NCBI GenBank assembly: GCA_050010575.1
Contig: JBEKKU010000005.1
Coordinates: 1-42,195 of the forward strand
Origin: Palsa-1188 sp050010575
GTDB taxonomy: Bacteria; Bacillota; DSM-12270; Thermacetogeniales; Thermacetogeniaceae
Length of the DNA stretch: 42,195 nucleotides
Direction of reading: 5' to 3'
Positions 16,406 to 24,711 of the stretch are shown here, in pieces (positions within the stretch are counted from its first letter, which is position 1; each line of letters starts with the position of its first letter). A program made the translations under genes and the position numbers. Below the pieces are notes generated by a model. That model saw nothing but the letters and a program-made list of their open reading frames with translations, was not told the origin of the DNA and searched no databases.

Positions 16406-16870
16406 ATGGCTATAGATGAGGAAGAAACTGTTGCCGTTTCCAAAAGTGCTGGTTCCAAGATCGATGGGAAAGCGATTTTCATCGCCGTAGGGCTGGTGGC
16501 GGTTTTATTTGTCGTCATAATGGGTTTTATTCTTGTCAAAAAAACATCTGGCGCCGCCAAACCGGTACCAGAAAAGGCTATCTTGCACGACATGGGTGAA
16601 TTTACCACCAATCTGTCGGACATCAGCCAGCTGAAGTATATCAAGGTAAAAGTGGTTCTGAGGCTGGACAACAATAAGCTGGAAAATGAGATCAAGGATC
16701 AGGAGCCGATCCTACAGGATAACCTGATCAGTCTATTGAACAGCAAGACAAGCACAGATATTATGGGTGAACGCTCCAAGCTCAAATCGGAGGCCATAAC
16801 TGCGCTTAACAGTCATTTGACTACAGGCAAGGTCATCGATGTCTATTTTTCTGATCTGGTAATGCAGTAG
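16406..16870 (+). CDS. fliL: Flagellar stator-associated protein FliL
   Basis: 154 residues with one membrane helix (about 24-44, IFIAVGLVAVLFVVIMGFIL) and a periplasmic domain with HDMGEFTTNLSD and YIKVKVVLRLDN, ending VIDVYFSDLVMQ. FliL supports stator function and interacts with MotA/MotB, which are encoded immediately downstream. Start ATG 16406 after AAAGGAGCG. Confidence 0.93.
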   Translation: MAIDEEETVAVSKSAGSKIDGKAIFIAVGLVAVLFVVIMGFILVKKTSGAAKPVPEKAILHDMGEFTTNLSDISQLKYIKVKVVLRLDNNKLENEIKDQEPILQDNLISLLNSKTSTDIMGERSKLKSEAITALNSHLTTGKVIDVYFSDLVMQ

Positions 16871-16924
16871 GCGTATTTACGGTGCGCTTGATCAAGTCCT
16901 TATAAATAACTGGAGTGTTTTCAG

Positions 16925-17716
16925 ATGGATTTAACTACTCTGCTGGGATTGATCATCGGGTTTGCCTGCGTTATAACAGCATTCCTGATCGAGGGAGGCA
17001 AGATCGGGGCCTTATTCTCCAGCTCCGCTTTATTGATTGTGCTGGGCGGCACCGTTGGGGCCACCACCATTTCTTTCGGGCTAGATAATTTAAAAAATAT
17101 TCCCGCCCTGTTCACTATTGCATTTAAAATCAAAAAGTATGATTTGAATAAACTGATCCAGCAATTTGTGGCCTTTGCCGATCAGGCCAGGCGCGAAGGC
17201 ATTTTAAGCCTGGAAAACAGCCTGGAGAAGATTGATGATGAACTTTTGAAGACGGGACTGCAATTGATCATTGACGGTATTGAAACACCGGTTTTTCGTG
17301 ATCTCTTGGAAAATCAGGTTGCCTATATGGAAGATAGGCACGAGCAGGGCATCGCCCTGTTTGAGGCGGCTGGGGGCTATTCCCCGACCATGGGGATTAT
17401 TGGCACTGTCATGGGCCTGGTGCACGTGCTATCCAATATGAGTTCGCCTGAATCCTTGGCGCCGGCGATCGCGGTCGCTTTCATCGCCACGCTCTACGGC
17501 ATCGGCTTTGCCAACCTCCTGTGGTTGCCGATCGCCGCCAAACTGAAAGCCAAGAGCAGCCAGGAAATACTCTACCACAGCCTCGCCGTAGAGGGGCTGC
17601 TGTCGATCCAGGAAAAAGAGAACCCTAACTTTATCAGGGAGAAACTCGTCGCTTTACTGAGTTCGCAAAGTATGCGTAATCCTAAGGGGTCAATGAAGGA
17701 TGAGGCCGAAGCGTAA
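16925..17716 (+). CDS. motA: Flagellar stator protein MotA
   Basis: 263 residues with four membrane helices. The first two lie near residues 3-22 and 30-50, and the last two contain the proline-bearing GGYSPTMGIIGTVMGLVH and AIAVAFIATLYGIGFANLLW. The cytoplasmic loop has the charged patch DQARREGILSLE that contacts FliG. It overlaps motB by 17 bases. Ion specificity (H+ or Na+) cannot be settled from sequence by eye. Confidence 0.96.
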   Translation: MDLTTLLGLIIGFACVITAFLIEGGKIGALFSSSALLIVLGGTVGATTISFGLDNLKNIPALFTIAFKIKKYDLNKLIQQFVAFADQARREGILSLENSLEKIDDELLKTGLQLIIDGIETPVFRDLLENQVAYMEDRHEQGIALFEAAGGYSPTMGIIGTVMGLVHVLSNMSSPESLAPAIAVAFIATLYGIGFANLLWLPIAAKLKAKSSQEILYHSLAVEGLLSIQEKENPNFIREKLVALLSSQSMRNPKGSMKDEAEA

Positions 17717-18422
17717 GGCGAAGGCGGCAAACTCGGAGCGTTGGCTCCTCACGTATTCTGACATGATCACTCTCCTCATGATCTTTTTTATCATGATGTA
17801 CGTGATCAGCAACGTCAATACTCAGAAGTTTCAAGCATTGGCGAGGGTTCTGGGTTCGGCGTTCGGCACTTCCAATATTCTCGACAACGGCAATGCCATT
17901 CTGCCCGAAGATGTTAGCAATAACGGTCCCATTAGCAGTGATACCTCGCAACTGGCTATGTTAAAAAAACAAATTGACCAACAAGTTGCCGAGGCGGGTT
18001 TCGGCGGGAAGGTGACAGTCAGCGTGGAACAGCGCGGCCTGGTAGTCAGCATTCAGGACACCATACTTTTCGTTAGCGGTTCAGCCTCTCTGACGCCTGA
18101 GGCCGGATCGATCATCACGAAAATTGGCATGACACTCAAGCCGTTGCCAAATTTCATCCGTATCGAGGGGCACACTGACAACATGCCTATTCACAACCAG
18201 CAATTCCCCTCCAATTGGGAGCTGTCAGTGGCTAGAGCGACCAATGTGGTGCAGGAACTGATTACGCAATGCGGCATCTCTCCCGGCCGCCTGTCGGCGA
18301 CCGGTTACGGCGAATATCGTCCAGTTGCCGCCAATGACACGGATGAGCACCGGCAAATAAACAGAAGAGTGGATATCCTGATCCTGAACGGCACCTTCAA
18401 CCCGGTAGAACCGCAGGCATAG
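17700..18422 (+). CDS. motB: Flagellar stator protein MotB
   Basis: 240 residues. A basic N-terminus is followed by a membrane helix with the ion-binding Asp21 (LLTYSDMITLLMIFFIMMY). A plug region comes next, then an OmpA-like peptidoglycan-binding domain with IEGHTDNMPI, NWELSVARA and RRVDILIL. Start ATG 17700, inside the motA 3' end, with AAGG just upstream. MotA and MotB form the complete stator unit. Confidence 0.96.
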   Translation: MRPKRKAKAANSERWLLTYSDMITLLMIFFIMMYVISNVNTQKFQALARVLGSAFGTSNILDNGNAILPEDVSNNGPISSDTSQLAMLKKQIDQQVAEAGFGGKVTVSVEQRGLVVSIQDTILFVSGSASLTPEAGSIITKIGMTLKPLPNFIRIEGHTDNMPIHNQQFPSNWELSVARATNVVQELITQCGISPGRLSATGYGEYRPVAANDTDEHRQINRRVDILILNGTFNPVEPQA

Positions 18423-18532
18423 ATCGCCCTGATGCTTGGAGTCGATCGCCAGCGGGTGGAAAAGTATCTACCAATTTATCAGTGAAGTTGCTGTATACCA
18501 ATGGCCAGATCCACATATCGGGAGTGGTTAGC

Positions 18533-19159
18533 TTGACACCAATAGACTTGACCCGGATTTCTGACCCTGCACAGGCGCCGGTCAGGGAAGATCGGCATAT
18601 CGGACCGGCGACTTTTGGAATCACGCTTGCCAATCGCTTCAGGACAATGCTGGAAGGGGCGTTTCAAGCTGCGGGCAGCAAGTATAACCTCGATCCGGCG
18701 CTATTAAAAGCAATTGCCGCTGCCGAATCGAGTTTTGACCCCAACGCTGTGTCCGCACAGGGCGCCAGCGGGTTAATGCAGATCATGCCTGACACTGCCA
18801 GCTCCCTGGGCGTGGATCCTCGCAACCCTGGCCAGAGCATTCTTGGCGCTGCCAAATACCTGCGGGCGCTGATAGATGATTTTCAAGGGAACCTACAGTT
18901 GGCTATCGCCGCTTACAATGCAGGGCCGGGCGCAGTCAAAAAGTATAACGGGATTCCTCCCTATAAGGAAACGCAGGATTATGTGAATCGTGTCATCGGC
19001 TTCATTAAAAAGTACCAGGGTCCGGCAGAGAGCCAGAGTTCCGGTGGCAAGGATGTCTCTAGCACCACCAGCCTTCCTCAGGATGCCAGCACGATGGCCG
19101 AGACGCTCTCGATCTGGACGCAACTAGAGTTGTACGATGCATTATCAAATTTGAAATGA
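18533..19159 (+). CDS. Lytic transglycosylase (SLT domain) of the flagellar operon
   Basis: 208 residues from TTG 18533, with the Slt70-type catalytic fold: catalytic Glu65 in AIAAAESSFDPNAVS, then GASGLMQIMPDTASSLG, AAKYLRALID, LAIAAYNAGPGAVKKYNG and YVNRVIGFIKKY. TTG 18533 has GGGAGTGG six bases upstream; GTG 18482 is in frame but has no ribosome site. No signal peptide or membrane helix is seen, so export through the flagellar type III apparatus is a fair inference. Since the FlgJ here has no muramidase half, this enzyme may open peptidoglycan for the rod. It lies between motB and fliH. Confidence 0.9.
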   Translation: MTPIDLTRISDPAQAPVREDRHIGPATFGITLANRFRTMLEGAFQAAGSKYNLDPALLKAIAAAESSFDPNAVSAQGASGLMQIMPDTASSLGVDPRNPGQSILGAAKYLRALIDDFQGNLQLAIAAYNAGPGAVKKYNGIPPYKETQDYVNRVIGFIKKYQGPAESQSSGGKDVSSTTSLPQDASTMAETLSIWTQLELYDALSNLK

Positions 19160-19194
19160 GCGTTCCATAAGGCGCCGGAAGCGAGGTTGAGGCT

Positions 19195-19947
19195 ATGATT
19201 AATAAGATTTTGAAGGCTGCCTCAGTAAGAGTATCTACTATCCTGCCTCTTGAAGTGGGAATCATCAAGAACTATCCGGCGCAATTCCGGATGCCGGATG
19301 AGACCAGCAAGGAATCTGAAATGATCATTGCTGAAACCAAACTGATTGCCTGCCAGCTGTTGAACGATGCCAAACTGCAGGCTGAAAAGATCCTTGCTGA
19401 AGCTAAACAACAGGCTGCTCAGATTCTGGACAAGACTGCAGCAGATGCTGAGGCGATCAAGGAGCAGGCCAAGCAGGCCGGCTACAAGGCAGGTCACCGG
19501 GACGGCTTGCTGGTACTGGCGCGAGAAAGGAAAGCAGTGGCCAATGAAGGGTTATTGCAGAAAAACAGCCTAGATCAGGAAAGGCTGCGCATGATCAAAG
19601 AGCTTGAACCCTCACTGATTCAGTTATCACTGCAGATAGCCAAGAAGATCATCCATGCAGATCTCCGGTTGTTTCCAGAACAGGCGTCCAGGATTGCGGA
19701 GGCGGTGCTCGCCCAAGTTAGAGAGTCTGGCCAAGTAATTCTCAAAACCAGTCCCTCCAATAAAAATATGGTGACTCCACTGATCGATAACAATAAAAAC
19801 GGCAACAGGATTGAAATAGTGACCGACGACGCTCTTAATAGCGGGGACTTTGTTGCCCAGACCACTTTCGGCATGATTGACGGTACTGTCGATGGCCAGC
19901 TGGATGTGGTCAAGCACCAACTGATGGAGGCCGCCAAGAATGATTGA
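19195..19947 (+). CDS. fliH: Flagellar export ATPase regulator FliH
   Basis: 250 residues, rich in coiled coil (LQAEKILAEAKQQAAQIL, then KEQAKQAGYKAGHRDG), with the FliH/V-type stator-like C-terminus (LIQLSLQIAKKIIHADL, ..GDFVAQTTFGMIDGTVDGQL). It binds and restrains FliI and delivers substrates to the gate. Start ATG 19195 after GAGGTTGAGG. It overlaps fliI by eight bases. Confidence 0.92.
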   Translation: MINKILKAASVRVSTILPLEVGIIKNYPAQFRMPDETSKESEMIIAETKLIACQLLNDAKLQAEKILAEAKQQAAQILDKTAADAEAIKEQAKQAGYKAGHRDGLLVLARERKAVANEGLLQKNSLDQERLRMIKELEPSLIQLSLQIAKKIIHADLRLFPEQASRIAEAVLAQVRESGQVILKTSPSNKNMVTPLIDNNKNGNRIEIVTDDALNSGDFVAQTTFGMIDGTVDGQLDVVKHQLMEAAKND

Positions 19948-21262
19948 TCTCTGCAAGTATGTGCGCTATCTCGATGATTTCGATCCGATCAAGTATCGGG
20001 GCGAGATCACCCAGGTAATCGGATTGGCTATCGAATCCCATGGCCCGCCTGGCAGTATCGGAGAACTCTGCTATATAGCCTCTCCGGATGCCCAGATCAG
20101 GGCAGAAATTGTGGGGTTCCGGGATCAATCGACGCTGCTGATGCCGTTGGGAGAAACGCAGGAAGTTAGGCCTGGCTGCCAGGTGATCGCCTCAGGAGAC
20201 ATCTTTCGGGTCAAGGTCGGGTTTGGCCTGATTGGGCGCATCCTCAGCGGTCTAGGCGATCCGATCGATGAGGGCGAGCCGATCTTAACCTCAGAGTGGC
20301 GTCCGGTCAGTTCTGCCCCTCCCAATCCTTTAAAGCGAAGCAATATCCGTGATGTACTCACCTTAGGGATCAAGGCCATAGACGGCCTGTTAACCGTCGG
20401 CAAGGGACAGCGCATGGGGATCTTTGCCGGTAGCGGGGTGGGCAAGAGCACCTTGCTGGGGATGATTGCCAGGAATACTGCCGCCGATATCAATGTCATT
20501 GCTCTGATCGGCGAACGCGGCAGAGAGGTCAAGGAATTTATCGAGAAAAACCTCGGGCCGGAGGGATTGAAACGCTCTGTGGTGGTGGTGGCCACCTCTG
20601 ATCAGCCGCCCCTGGTCCGGATCAAGGGAGCGTTTGTGGCTACTGCCATTGCCGAATATTTTCGGGAGCAGGGGAAAGATGTGCTGTTGATGATGGATTC
20701 CATCACCAGGTTTGCCATGGCCCAGAGAGAGGTCGGGCTGGCCGTCGGAGAACCCCCGGCCACCCGGGGATACACCCCCTCTGTCTTTGCCGCCCTGCCG
20801 AAACTGCTTGAGCGAGCCGGATCAGCAAATACGGGGACGATCACCGGTCTATACACGGTCCTGGTAGATGGGGACGATTTTAATGAACCGATCACAGATG
20901 CTGTAAGAGGCATCCTGGACGGCCATATCATATTATCCCGCCAACTGGCGTCCCAGAACCACTACCCCGCCATCGATGTTCTGGGGTCGGTCAGCCGCTT
21001 GCTGACCGATCTGGTGGCGCCGGATTACCTGGAACAGGTCGGGCACTTTAAGAGGATCCTGGCCACCTATCAAGAGGCCAAGGACCTCATCGAAGTAGGG
21101 GCGTATAAAACCGGGGCCAATGCCCAGATCGACGAGGCAATAGCGATGATCGACCAATGCGGGAGTTTTTTAAGACAGAAAGTTGATGAAGTGTTCACCT
21201 TTGACGATACGAAGAATATCCTTGGCCAGCTAGTTAACGTTAACCGCGGGGCGCTGTCATGA
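19940..21262 (+). CDS. fliI: Flagellar export ATPase FliI
   Basis: 440 residues of the type III secretion ATPase family. Walker A is GSGVGKSTLLGM (near residue 165). It is followed by ALIGERGREVKEFIEKNLG, VVVVATSDQPPLVRI, the Walker B stretch DVLLMMDSITRFAMAQREVG and GEPPATRGYTPSVFAALPKL. It powers early steps of export with FliH and FliJ. The ATG lies in the fliH 3' end, and the stop overlaps fliJ (ATGA), so fliH-I-J are coupled. Confidence 0.97.
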   Translation: MIDLCKYVRYLDDFDPIKYRGEITQVIGLAIESHGPPGSIGELCYIASPDAQIRAEIVGFRDQSTLLMPLGETQEVRPGCQVIASGDIFRVKVGFGLIGRILSGLGDPIDEGEPILTSEWRPVSSAPPNPLKRSNIRDVLTLGIKAIDGLLTVGKGQRMGIFAGSGVGKSTLLGMIARNTAADINVIALIGERGREVKEFIEKNLGPEGLKRSVVVVATSDQPPLVRIKGAFVATAIAEYFREQGKDVLLMMDSITRFAMAQREVGLAVGEPPATRGYTPSVFAALPKLLERAGSANTGTITGLYTVLVDGDDFNEPITDAVRGILDGHIILSRQLASQNHYPAIDVLGSVSRLLTDLVAPDYLEQVGHFKRILATYQEAKDLIEVGAYKTGANAQIDEAIAMIDQCGSFLRQKVDEVFTFDDTKNILGQLVNVNRGALS

Positions 21263-21723
21263 ACCGCTTCCGCTTCCGCCTGCAAAAATATATGAATCTC
21301 AAGCAGCAGCAGGAAGATCTGCAGCGCCCCGCGGTTGCCAGCGCTCGGGTCGCCTACGAAGAGGAAAAGAGGAAACTGGAGGCAGTCGACCAGGGGATCG
21401 CTGACCTGCTTAAGGATAACGCCGCTCTTCGCCAGAGGGGCCTGGATATCGAGTTGCTGCTGTCCGCGGAATCTTACTATGCATTCCTGATCAGCGTTCG
21501 TCAGGCACAGGCCGCTGCGGTGGAGAGCGCCGGGGTACGACTGGCGGAGGCCAGGGACATACTGCTGGCGTTTCAAAGGGACCGGAAGCTGCTACAGCGG
21601 CTCCGGGCCAAGCGTTGGCTGGGATATTACCAGGATTTCCTGGCTACTGAGCAAAAAAATCTTGATGAAATCGGAACTGTCAGGTCGGGTCAGCAGGGGA
21701 GGCGGCTCAGGCGAAGCATCTAA
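21259..21723 (+). CDS. fliJ: Flagellar export chaperone/ATPase stalk FliJ
   Basis: 154 residues, predicted to be almost entirely helical (FRFRLQKYMNLKQQQEDLQR; AYEEEKRKLEAVDQGIADLL), a two-helix coiled coil like the ATP synthase gamma subunit. FliJ inserts into the FliI ring and engages FlhA. It starts at ATG 21259, overlapping the fliI stop by four bases. The sequence is weakly conserved, so position and fold support the name more than motifs. Confidence 0.88.
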   Translation: MNRFRFRLQKYMNLKQQQEDLQRPAVASARVAYEEEKRKLEAVDQGIADLLKDNAALRQRGLDIELLLSAESYYAFLISVRQAQAAAVESAGVRLAEARDILLAFQRDRKLLQRLRAKRWLGYYQDFLATEQKNLDEIGTVRSGQQGRRLRRSI

Positions 21724-21728
21724 AAATA

Positions 21729-22274
21729 GTGGGGATCATTCTTCTCTGCCTGTTACTGGCCGGCGCCGGGGTGGCGGTGGCTTCAGTAGCCGGTTTGATC
21801 AACATCAAAGACATTCTGGGCAAGATGCCCCTGGCCAATTCTGCTGCCTCTCAAAATGCGGGCGGAACCGATGCGGCGGCCTATAACGCCCTGAAGCAGG
21901 AAAACAGCAGCCTGAAACAGCAGGTGGCCATGCTCCAGAAAGAGGTCGCCCTTAGTCAGGGGGGCCAGCCAGGCATGTCCATAACCACACTGGGCATTAC
22001 CACTCTGGCGGGTGTGGTGCAGCAACAGGCCACTTTCAAGGACCTGGCCGGCTACTACGGCAGCATGAAACCGGCCGAAGCTGTGGCCATCCTCAACAAC
22101 CTGGACCCCCAGATGACCGCCGGTATTTTACACGCCATGGACAAGGACCAGGCCGGCCAGATCCTGGCCGCTATGGACCCGGCACAGGCAGCCAGGGCGA
22201 TCGGGCTCATTGCTGCGATCAGCAATGCCATCAATAATCAGGCAAACAACCTGGGAACGGGGGCAACACCTTGA
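21729..22274 (+). CDS. motE: Flagellar MotE/YlxF-type protein, start uncertain
   Basis: About 181 residues: a membrane helix at the very start (GIILLCLLLAGAGVAVASVAGL), a coiled coil (NALKQENSSLKQQVAMLQKE) and a MgtE-N/MotE domain (YGSMKPAEAVAILNNLDPQM, then MDKDQAGQILAAMDPAQAAR). Proteins of this type lie after fliJ in many Firmicutes and are thought to aid motor or stator function. GTG 21729 is five bases after the fliJ stop and has no ribosome site, and it leaves no cytoplasmic tail. In the neighbouring frame, ATG 21665 reads a basic, Gly/Ser-rich tail that would join the helix if one A were dropped from the run at 21722-21726. The stop overlaps fliO (TTGA). Confidence 0.82.
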   Translation: MGIILLCLLLAGAGVAVASVAGLINIKDILGKMPLANSAASQNAGGTDAAAYNALKQENSSLKQQVAMLQKEVALSQGGQPGMSITTLGITTLAGVVQQQATFKDLAGYYGSMKPAEAVAILNNLDPQMTAGILHAMDKDQAGQILAAMDPAQAARAIGLIAAISNAINNQANNLGTGATP

Positions 22275-22831
22275 GAAACAGGGTAAGAGCAGCAAGTGTT
22301 TGTGTGAACACCGCCCTCTTCTGGTTGCTATCTATTGGCCTGACCGGGTGCCTAGCCATTTTTGGCGGGTACCCGGCGGGCGCAGCCCCGCAGGATAATC
22401 TGCAACTGGGGGCGTCGTTACCATCCCCGAGTATCGGGGGCATCCTGCTGCGGCTGGTGCTCAGCCTGGTCATCGTGATCGGCCTGATGCTGGTGCTGGT
22501 CAAGCTGTTGCAGAAGAATAACCTGCTCTCCCGGCAGAGCGCCTGGGCAAAAATAGTCGACCAGGTGGCCATCGGGCCGAACAGGATGCTGGTTCTGGCC
22601 GAGATCTTCGGCAAAGTCTACGTGCTCGGCGTCACCGACCATAATATTACCACGCTGTTGGGTGAGAACGAGATCGATCTCTCAGAATTCAGGCAGGTGG
22701 TGGCGGATGCCGAGAGAAAAAGGGGGATCCCTTCATATTTCAATAAACCATTCTTACAGATATTGGAATCGAAGCTGCAGGATTTAAAAAGAAGTTATCC
22801 GGGCGCGGGGAAGGGTGGCCGGCCAAGGTGA
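22271..22831 (+). CDS. fliO: Flagellar export-gate assembly protein FliO/FliZ
   Basis: 186 residues. A hydrophobic N-terminal segment (about 14-33) contains a lipobox-like LTGC. A second membrane helix lies near 55-80 (LLRLVLSLVIVIGLMLVLVK). The cytoplasmic FliO domain follows (AKIVDQVAIGPNRMLVLAEI, YVLGVTDHNITTL), ending in a basic tail. FliO guides assembly of the FliP-FliR gate. Start TTG 22271 overlaps the motE stop, and the stop overlaps fliP (GTGA). Confidence 0.88.
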   Translation: MRNRVRAASVCVNTALFWLLSIGLTGCLAIFGGYPAGAAPQDNLQLGASLPSPSIGGILLRLVLSLVIVIGLMLVLVKLLQKNNLLSRQSAWAKIVDQVAIGPNRMLVLAEIFGKVYVLGVTDHNITTLLGENEIDLSEFRQVVADAERKRGIPSYFNKPFLQILESKLQDLKRSYPGAGKGGRPR

Positions 22832-23604
22832 GCATCAAAAAGAAGGGCGCGGTCACCATCGTCTCACTGGTGCTGGGAATCCTGCTCTACTGCGCTTTCT
22901 ACGCCGGGTGGGCCAGGGCGGCATCCCCTCCCGTGCCTGGCATCAGCCTGAATCTGGGAACTTCCAACAGTCCTCAGGATGTTTCGCAGTCACTGCAGAT
23001 CCTGTTAATGCTCACCGTGCTGTCGCTGGCCCCGGCCATCCTGATCATGATGACCTCCTTTATCAGGATCATTGTGGTGTTTTCGTTCTTGCGCAGTGCC
23101 CTGGCAACACAGCAGATGCCCCCGAACCAGGTACTTGTCGGGCTGGCGCTCTTTTTAACTTTCTTTATCATGGCGCCGACCTTCCAACAAGTAAACACCG
23201 TAGCCGTGCAGCCATACCTGCAGGGGCAGGTCACCCAGGCAGTGGCTTTCCAGCGCGGCATGGAGCCGTTGCGTGCATTCATGTTCAAGCAGACACGGCA
23301 AGAGGACCTGGCCTTGTTCATGTCCCTGTCCCAGTTGCCCAAACCCAATAACTATGTTGACATCCCGACCTACGTGGTAATTCCGGCCTTTGCCATCAGC
23401 GAGTTGAAAACCGCGTTCGAGATCGGATTTATACTCTTTGTGCCTTTCCTGATCATCGATATGGTGGTGGCCAGCACCTTGATGTCCATGGGCATGCTGA
23501 TGCTGCCCCCGATGATGATCTCGCTGCCTTTTAAATTGCTCCTGTTTATTATGGTGGACGGATGGGCACTGTTGATCAAGTCATTGGTCCTAAGTTTTCA
23601 TTAG
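22828..23604 (+). CDS. fliP: Flagellar export-gate protein FliP
   Basis: 258 residues. A signal-peptide-like N-terminus (KKKGAVTIVSLVLGILLYC, AGWARA) is followed by FliP hallmarks: LTVLSLAPAILIMMTSFIRI, FSFLRSALATQQMPPNQVLV, a periplasmic loop, and VPFLIIDMVVASTLMSMGMM-like helices ending MVDGWALLIKSLVLSF. FliP5-FliQ4-FliR1 form the export pore. GTG 22828 overlaps the fliO stop. Confidence 0.96.
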   Translation: MSIKKKGAVTIVSLVLGILLYCAFYAGWARAASPPVPGISLNLGTSNSPQDVSQSLQILLMLTVLSLAPAILIMMTSFIRIIVVFSFLRSALATQQMPPNQVLVGLALFLTFFIMAPTFQQVNTVAVQPYLQGQVTQAVAFQRGMEPLRAFMFKQTRQEDLALFMSLSQLPKPNNYVDIPTYVVIPAFAISELKTAFEIGFILFVPFLIIDMVVASTLMSMGMLMLPPMMISLPFKLLLFIMVDGWALLIKSLVLSFH

Positions 23605-23638
23605 GATGAAGTATCAACCCCGATCGGAGGATATAAAA

Positions 23639-23908
23639 GTGACAGAAGGGTATGTCGTCACCCTCGGCCAGAACGCTCTCTATACCGCTTTGCTGATCGC
23701 CGCTCCCCTGCTGGGCATTAGCCTGATCATCGGCCTTGTCGTCGGAATTTTTCAAGCCACGACCCAGCTACAGGACCAGACGCTGAGTTTTGTTCCCAAG
23801 ATCATCGCCGTTCTAGTTGCTGTAGTCCTGTTAGCTCCATGGATGATGAAGATCATGGACTCTTTCACGCAGAACCTGTATCTGAGCATTCAATACCTTA
23901 CTAGGTGA
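23639..23908 (+). CDS. fliQ: Flagellar export-gate protein FliQ
   Basis: 89 residues with two membrane helices (ALYTALLIAAPLLGISLIIG; FVPKIIAVLVAVVLLAPW) joined by FQATTQLQDQTLSFVPK. I place the start at GTG 23639, eight bases after GGAGG, which gives the family length. An upstream in-frame ATG at 23606 would add 11 unconserved residues and has no ribosome site. Confidence 0.93.
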   Translation: MTEGYVVTLGQNALYTALLIAAPLLGISLIIGLVVGIFQATTQLQDQTLSFVPKIIAVLVAVVLLAPWMMKIMDSFTQNLYLSIQYLTR

Positions 23909-23919
23909 GGATCGCTGAT

Positions 23920-24705
23920 ATGCGGTGGGATCTCTTCCTGTACCAGGGGTTAACGCTCTATCTGCTCATTTGGGGCCGGACTGCCGGCTTTTTCATGACG
24001 GCCATCCCCTTCAGCGGGAACACTATCCCGGTCCAGATCAAAGTGTGGCTGGCTGCCCTACTGGCTTTTCTGGTGTTCATGGTCACCTACCAGGAGCCGA
24101 TAGTGGTTTCCACAAACCTGTTCGGGTATGTTTTGCAGTTTGGCGGTGAGGTGCTGATCGGCTGCATGCTGGGTTTTATCACTCAGATTACCTTTGCCGT
24201 CTTCCAACTGGCGGGTCAGGTGATCGATATGCAGATCGGTTTTGGGATAGTCAATGTGATCGACCCGCAATCGGGCATTCAGGTCCCGTTGCTCGGTAAT
24301 TTCCAATACCTGCTCGCCCTGCTGTGCTTTTTTGTGATCAACGGGCATCATGTTTTGTTGAGCGGTCTGGTAAGAAGCTATCAACTGCTGCCCATCGGCG
24401 GCGGTGCTTACATAAATAACAATGTCTGTGCCTTTATCTTCGATCTGGCGGGAGCGATGTTCGCTGATGCTTTCAAGTTGGCGCTTCCAGTTCTGGGCGC
24501 CCTGTTCATCGCCGACCTGGTGGTGGGCATTATAGCCAGGGCCGTGCCGCAGGTGAACGTTTTCATAGTCTCCATGCCGCTCAAGATCGGGCTTGGTCTG
24601 GGGTTGATGATGATCGTCATTCCGGCGCTGGTTTGGGCATTTGAGATGCAGTTCAATGCTCTCTTTCAGCATTACAGCGATCTGCTGCTGATCCTGAGGC
24701 GGTGA
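23920..24705 (+). CDS. fliR: Flagellar export-gate protein FliR
   Basis: 261 residues with about six membrane helices. Recognisable stretches are LTLYLLIWGRTAGFFMTAIP, GEVLIGCMLGFITQITFAVF, QLAGQVIDMQIGFGIVNVID and AVPQVNVFIVSMPLKIGLGL. Start ATG 23920 is nine bases after GGTGAGG; GTG 23905 is in frame and possible. Confidence 0.95.
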   Translation: MRWDLFLYQGLTLYLLIWGRTAGFFMTAIPFSGNTIPVQIKVWLAALLAFLVFMVTYQEPIVVSTNLFGYVLQFGGEVLIGCMLGFITQITFAVFQLAGQVIDMQIGFGIVNVIDPQSGIQVPLLGNFQYLLALLCFFVINGHHVLLSGLVRSYQLLPIGGGAYINNNVCAFIFDLAGAMFADAFKLALPVLGALFIADLVVGIIARAVPQVNVFIVSMPLKIGLGLGLMMIVIPALVWAFEMQFNALFQHYSDLLLILRR

Positions 24706-24711
24706 TCTTAG

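Noticed and set aside
22815..23351. 178-codon plus-strand frame overlapping fliP
   Set aside because: It is out of frame with FliP, which has full family motifs; the product is Gly/Pro/His-rich and unlike any domain I know.
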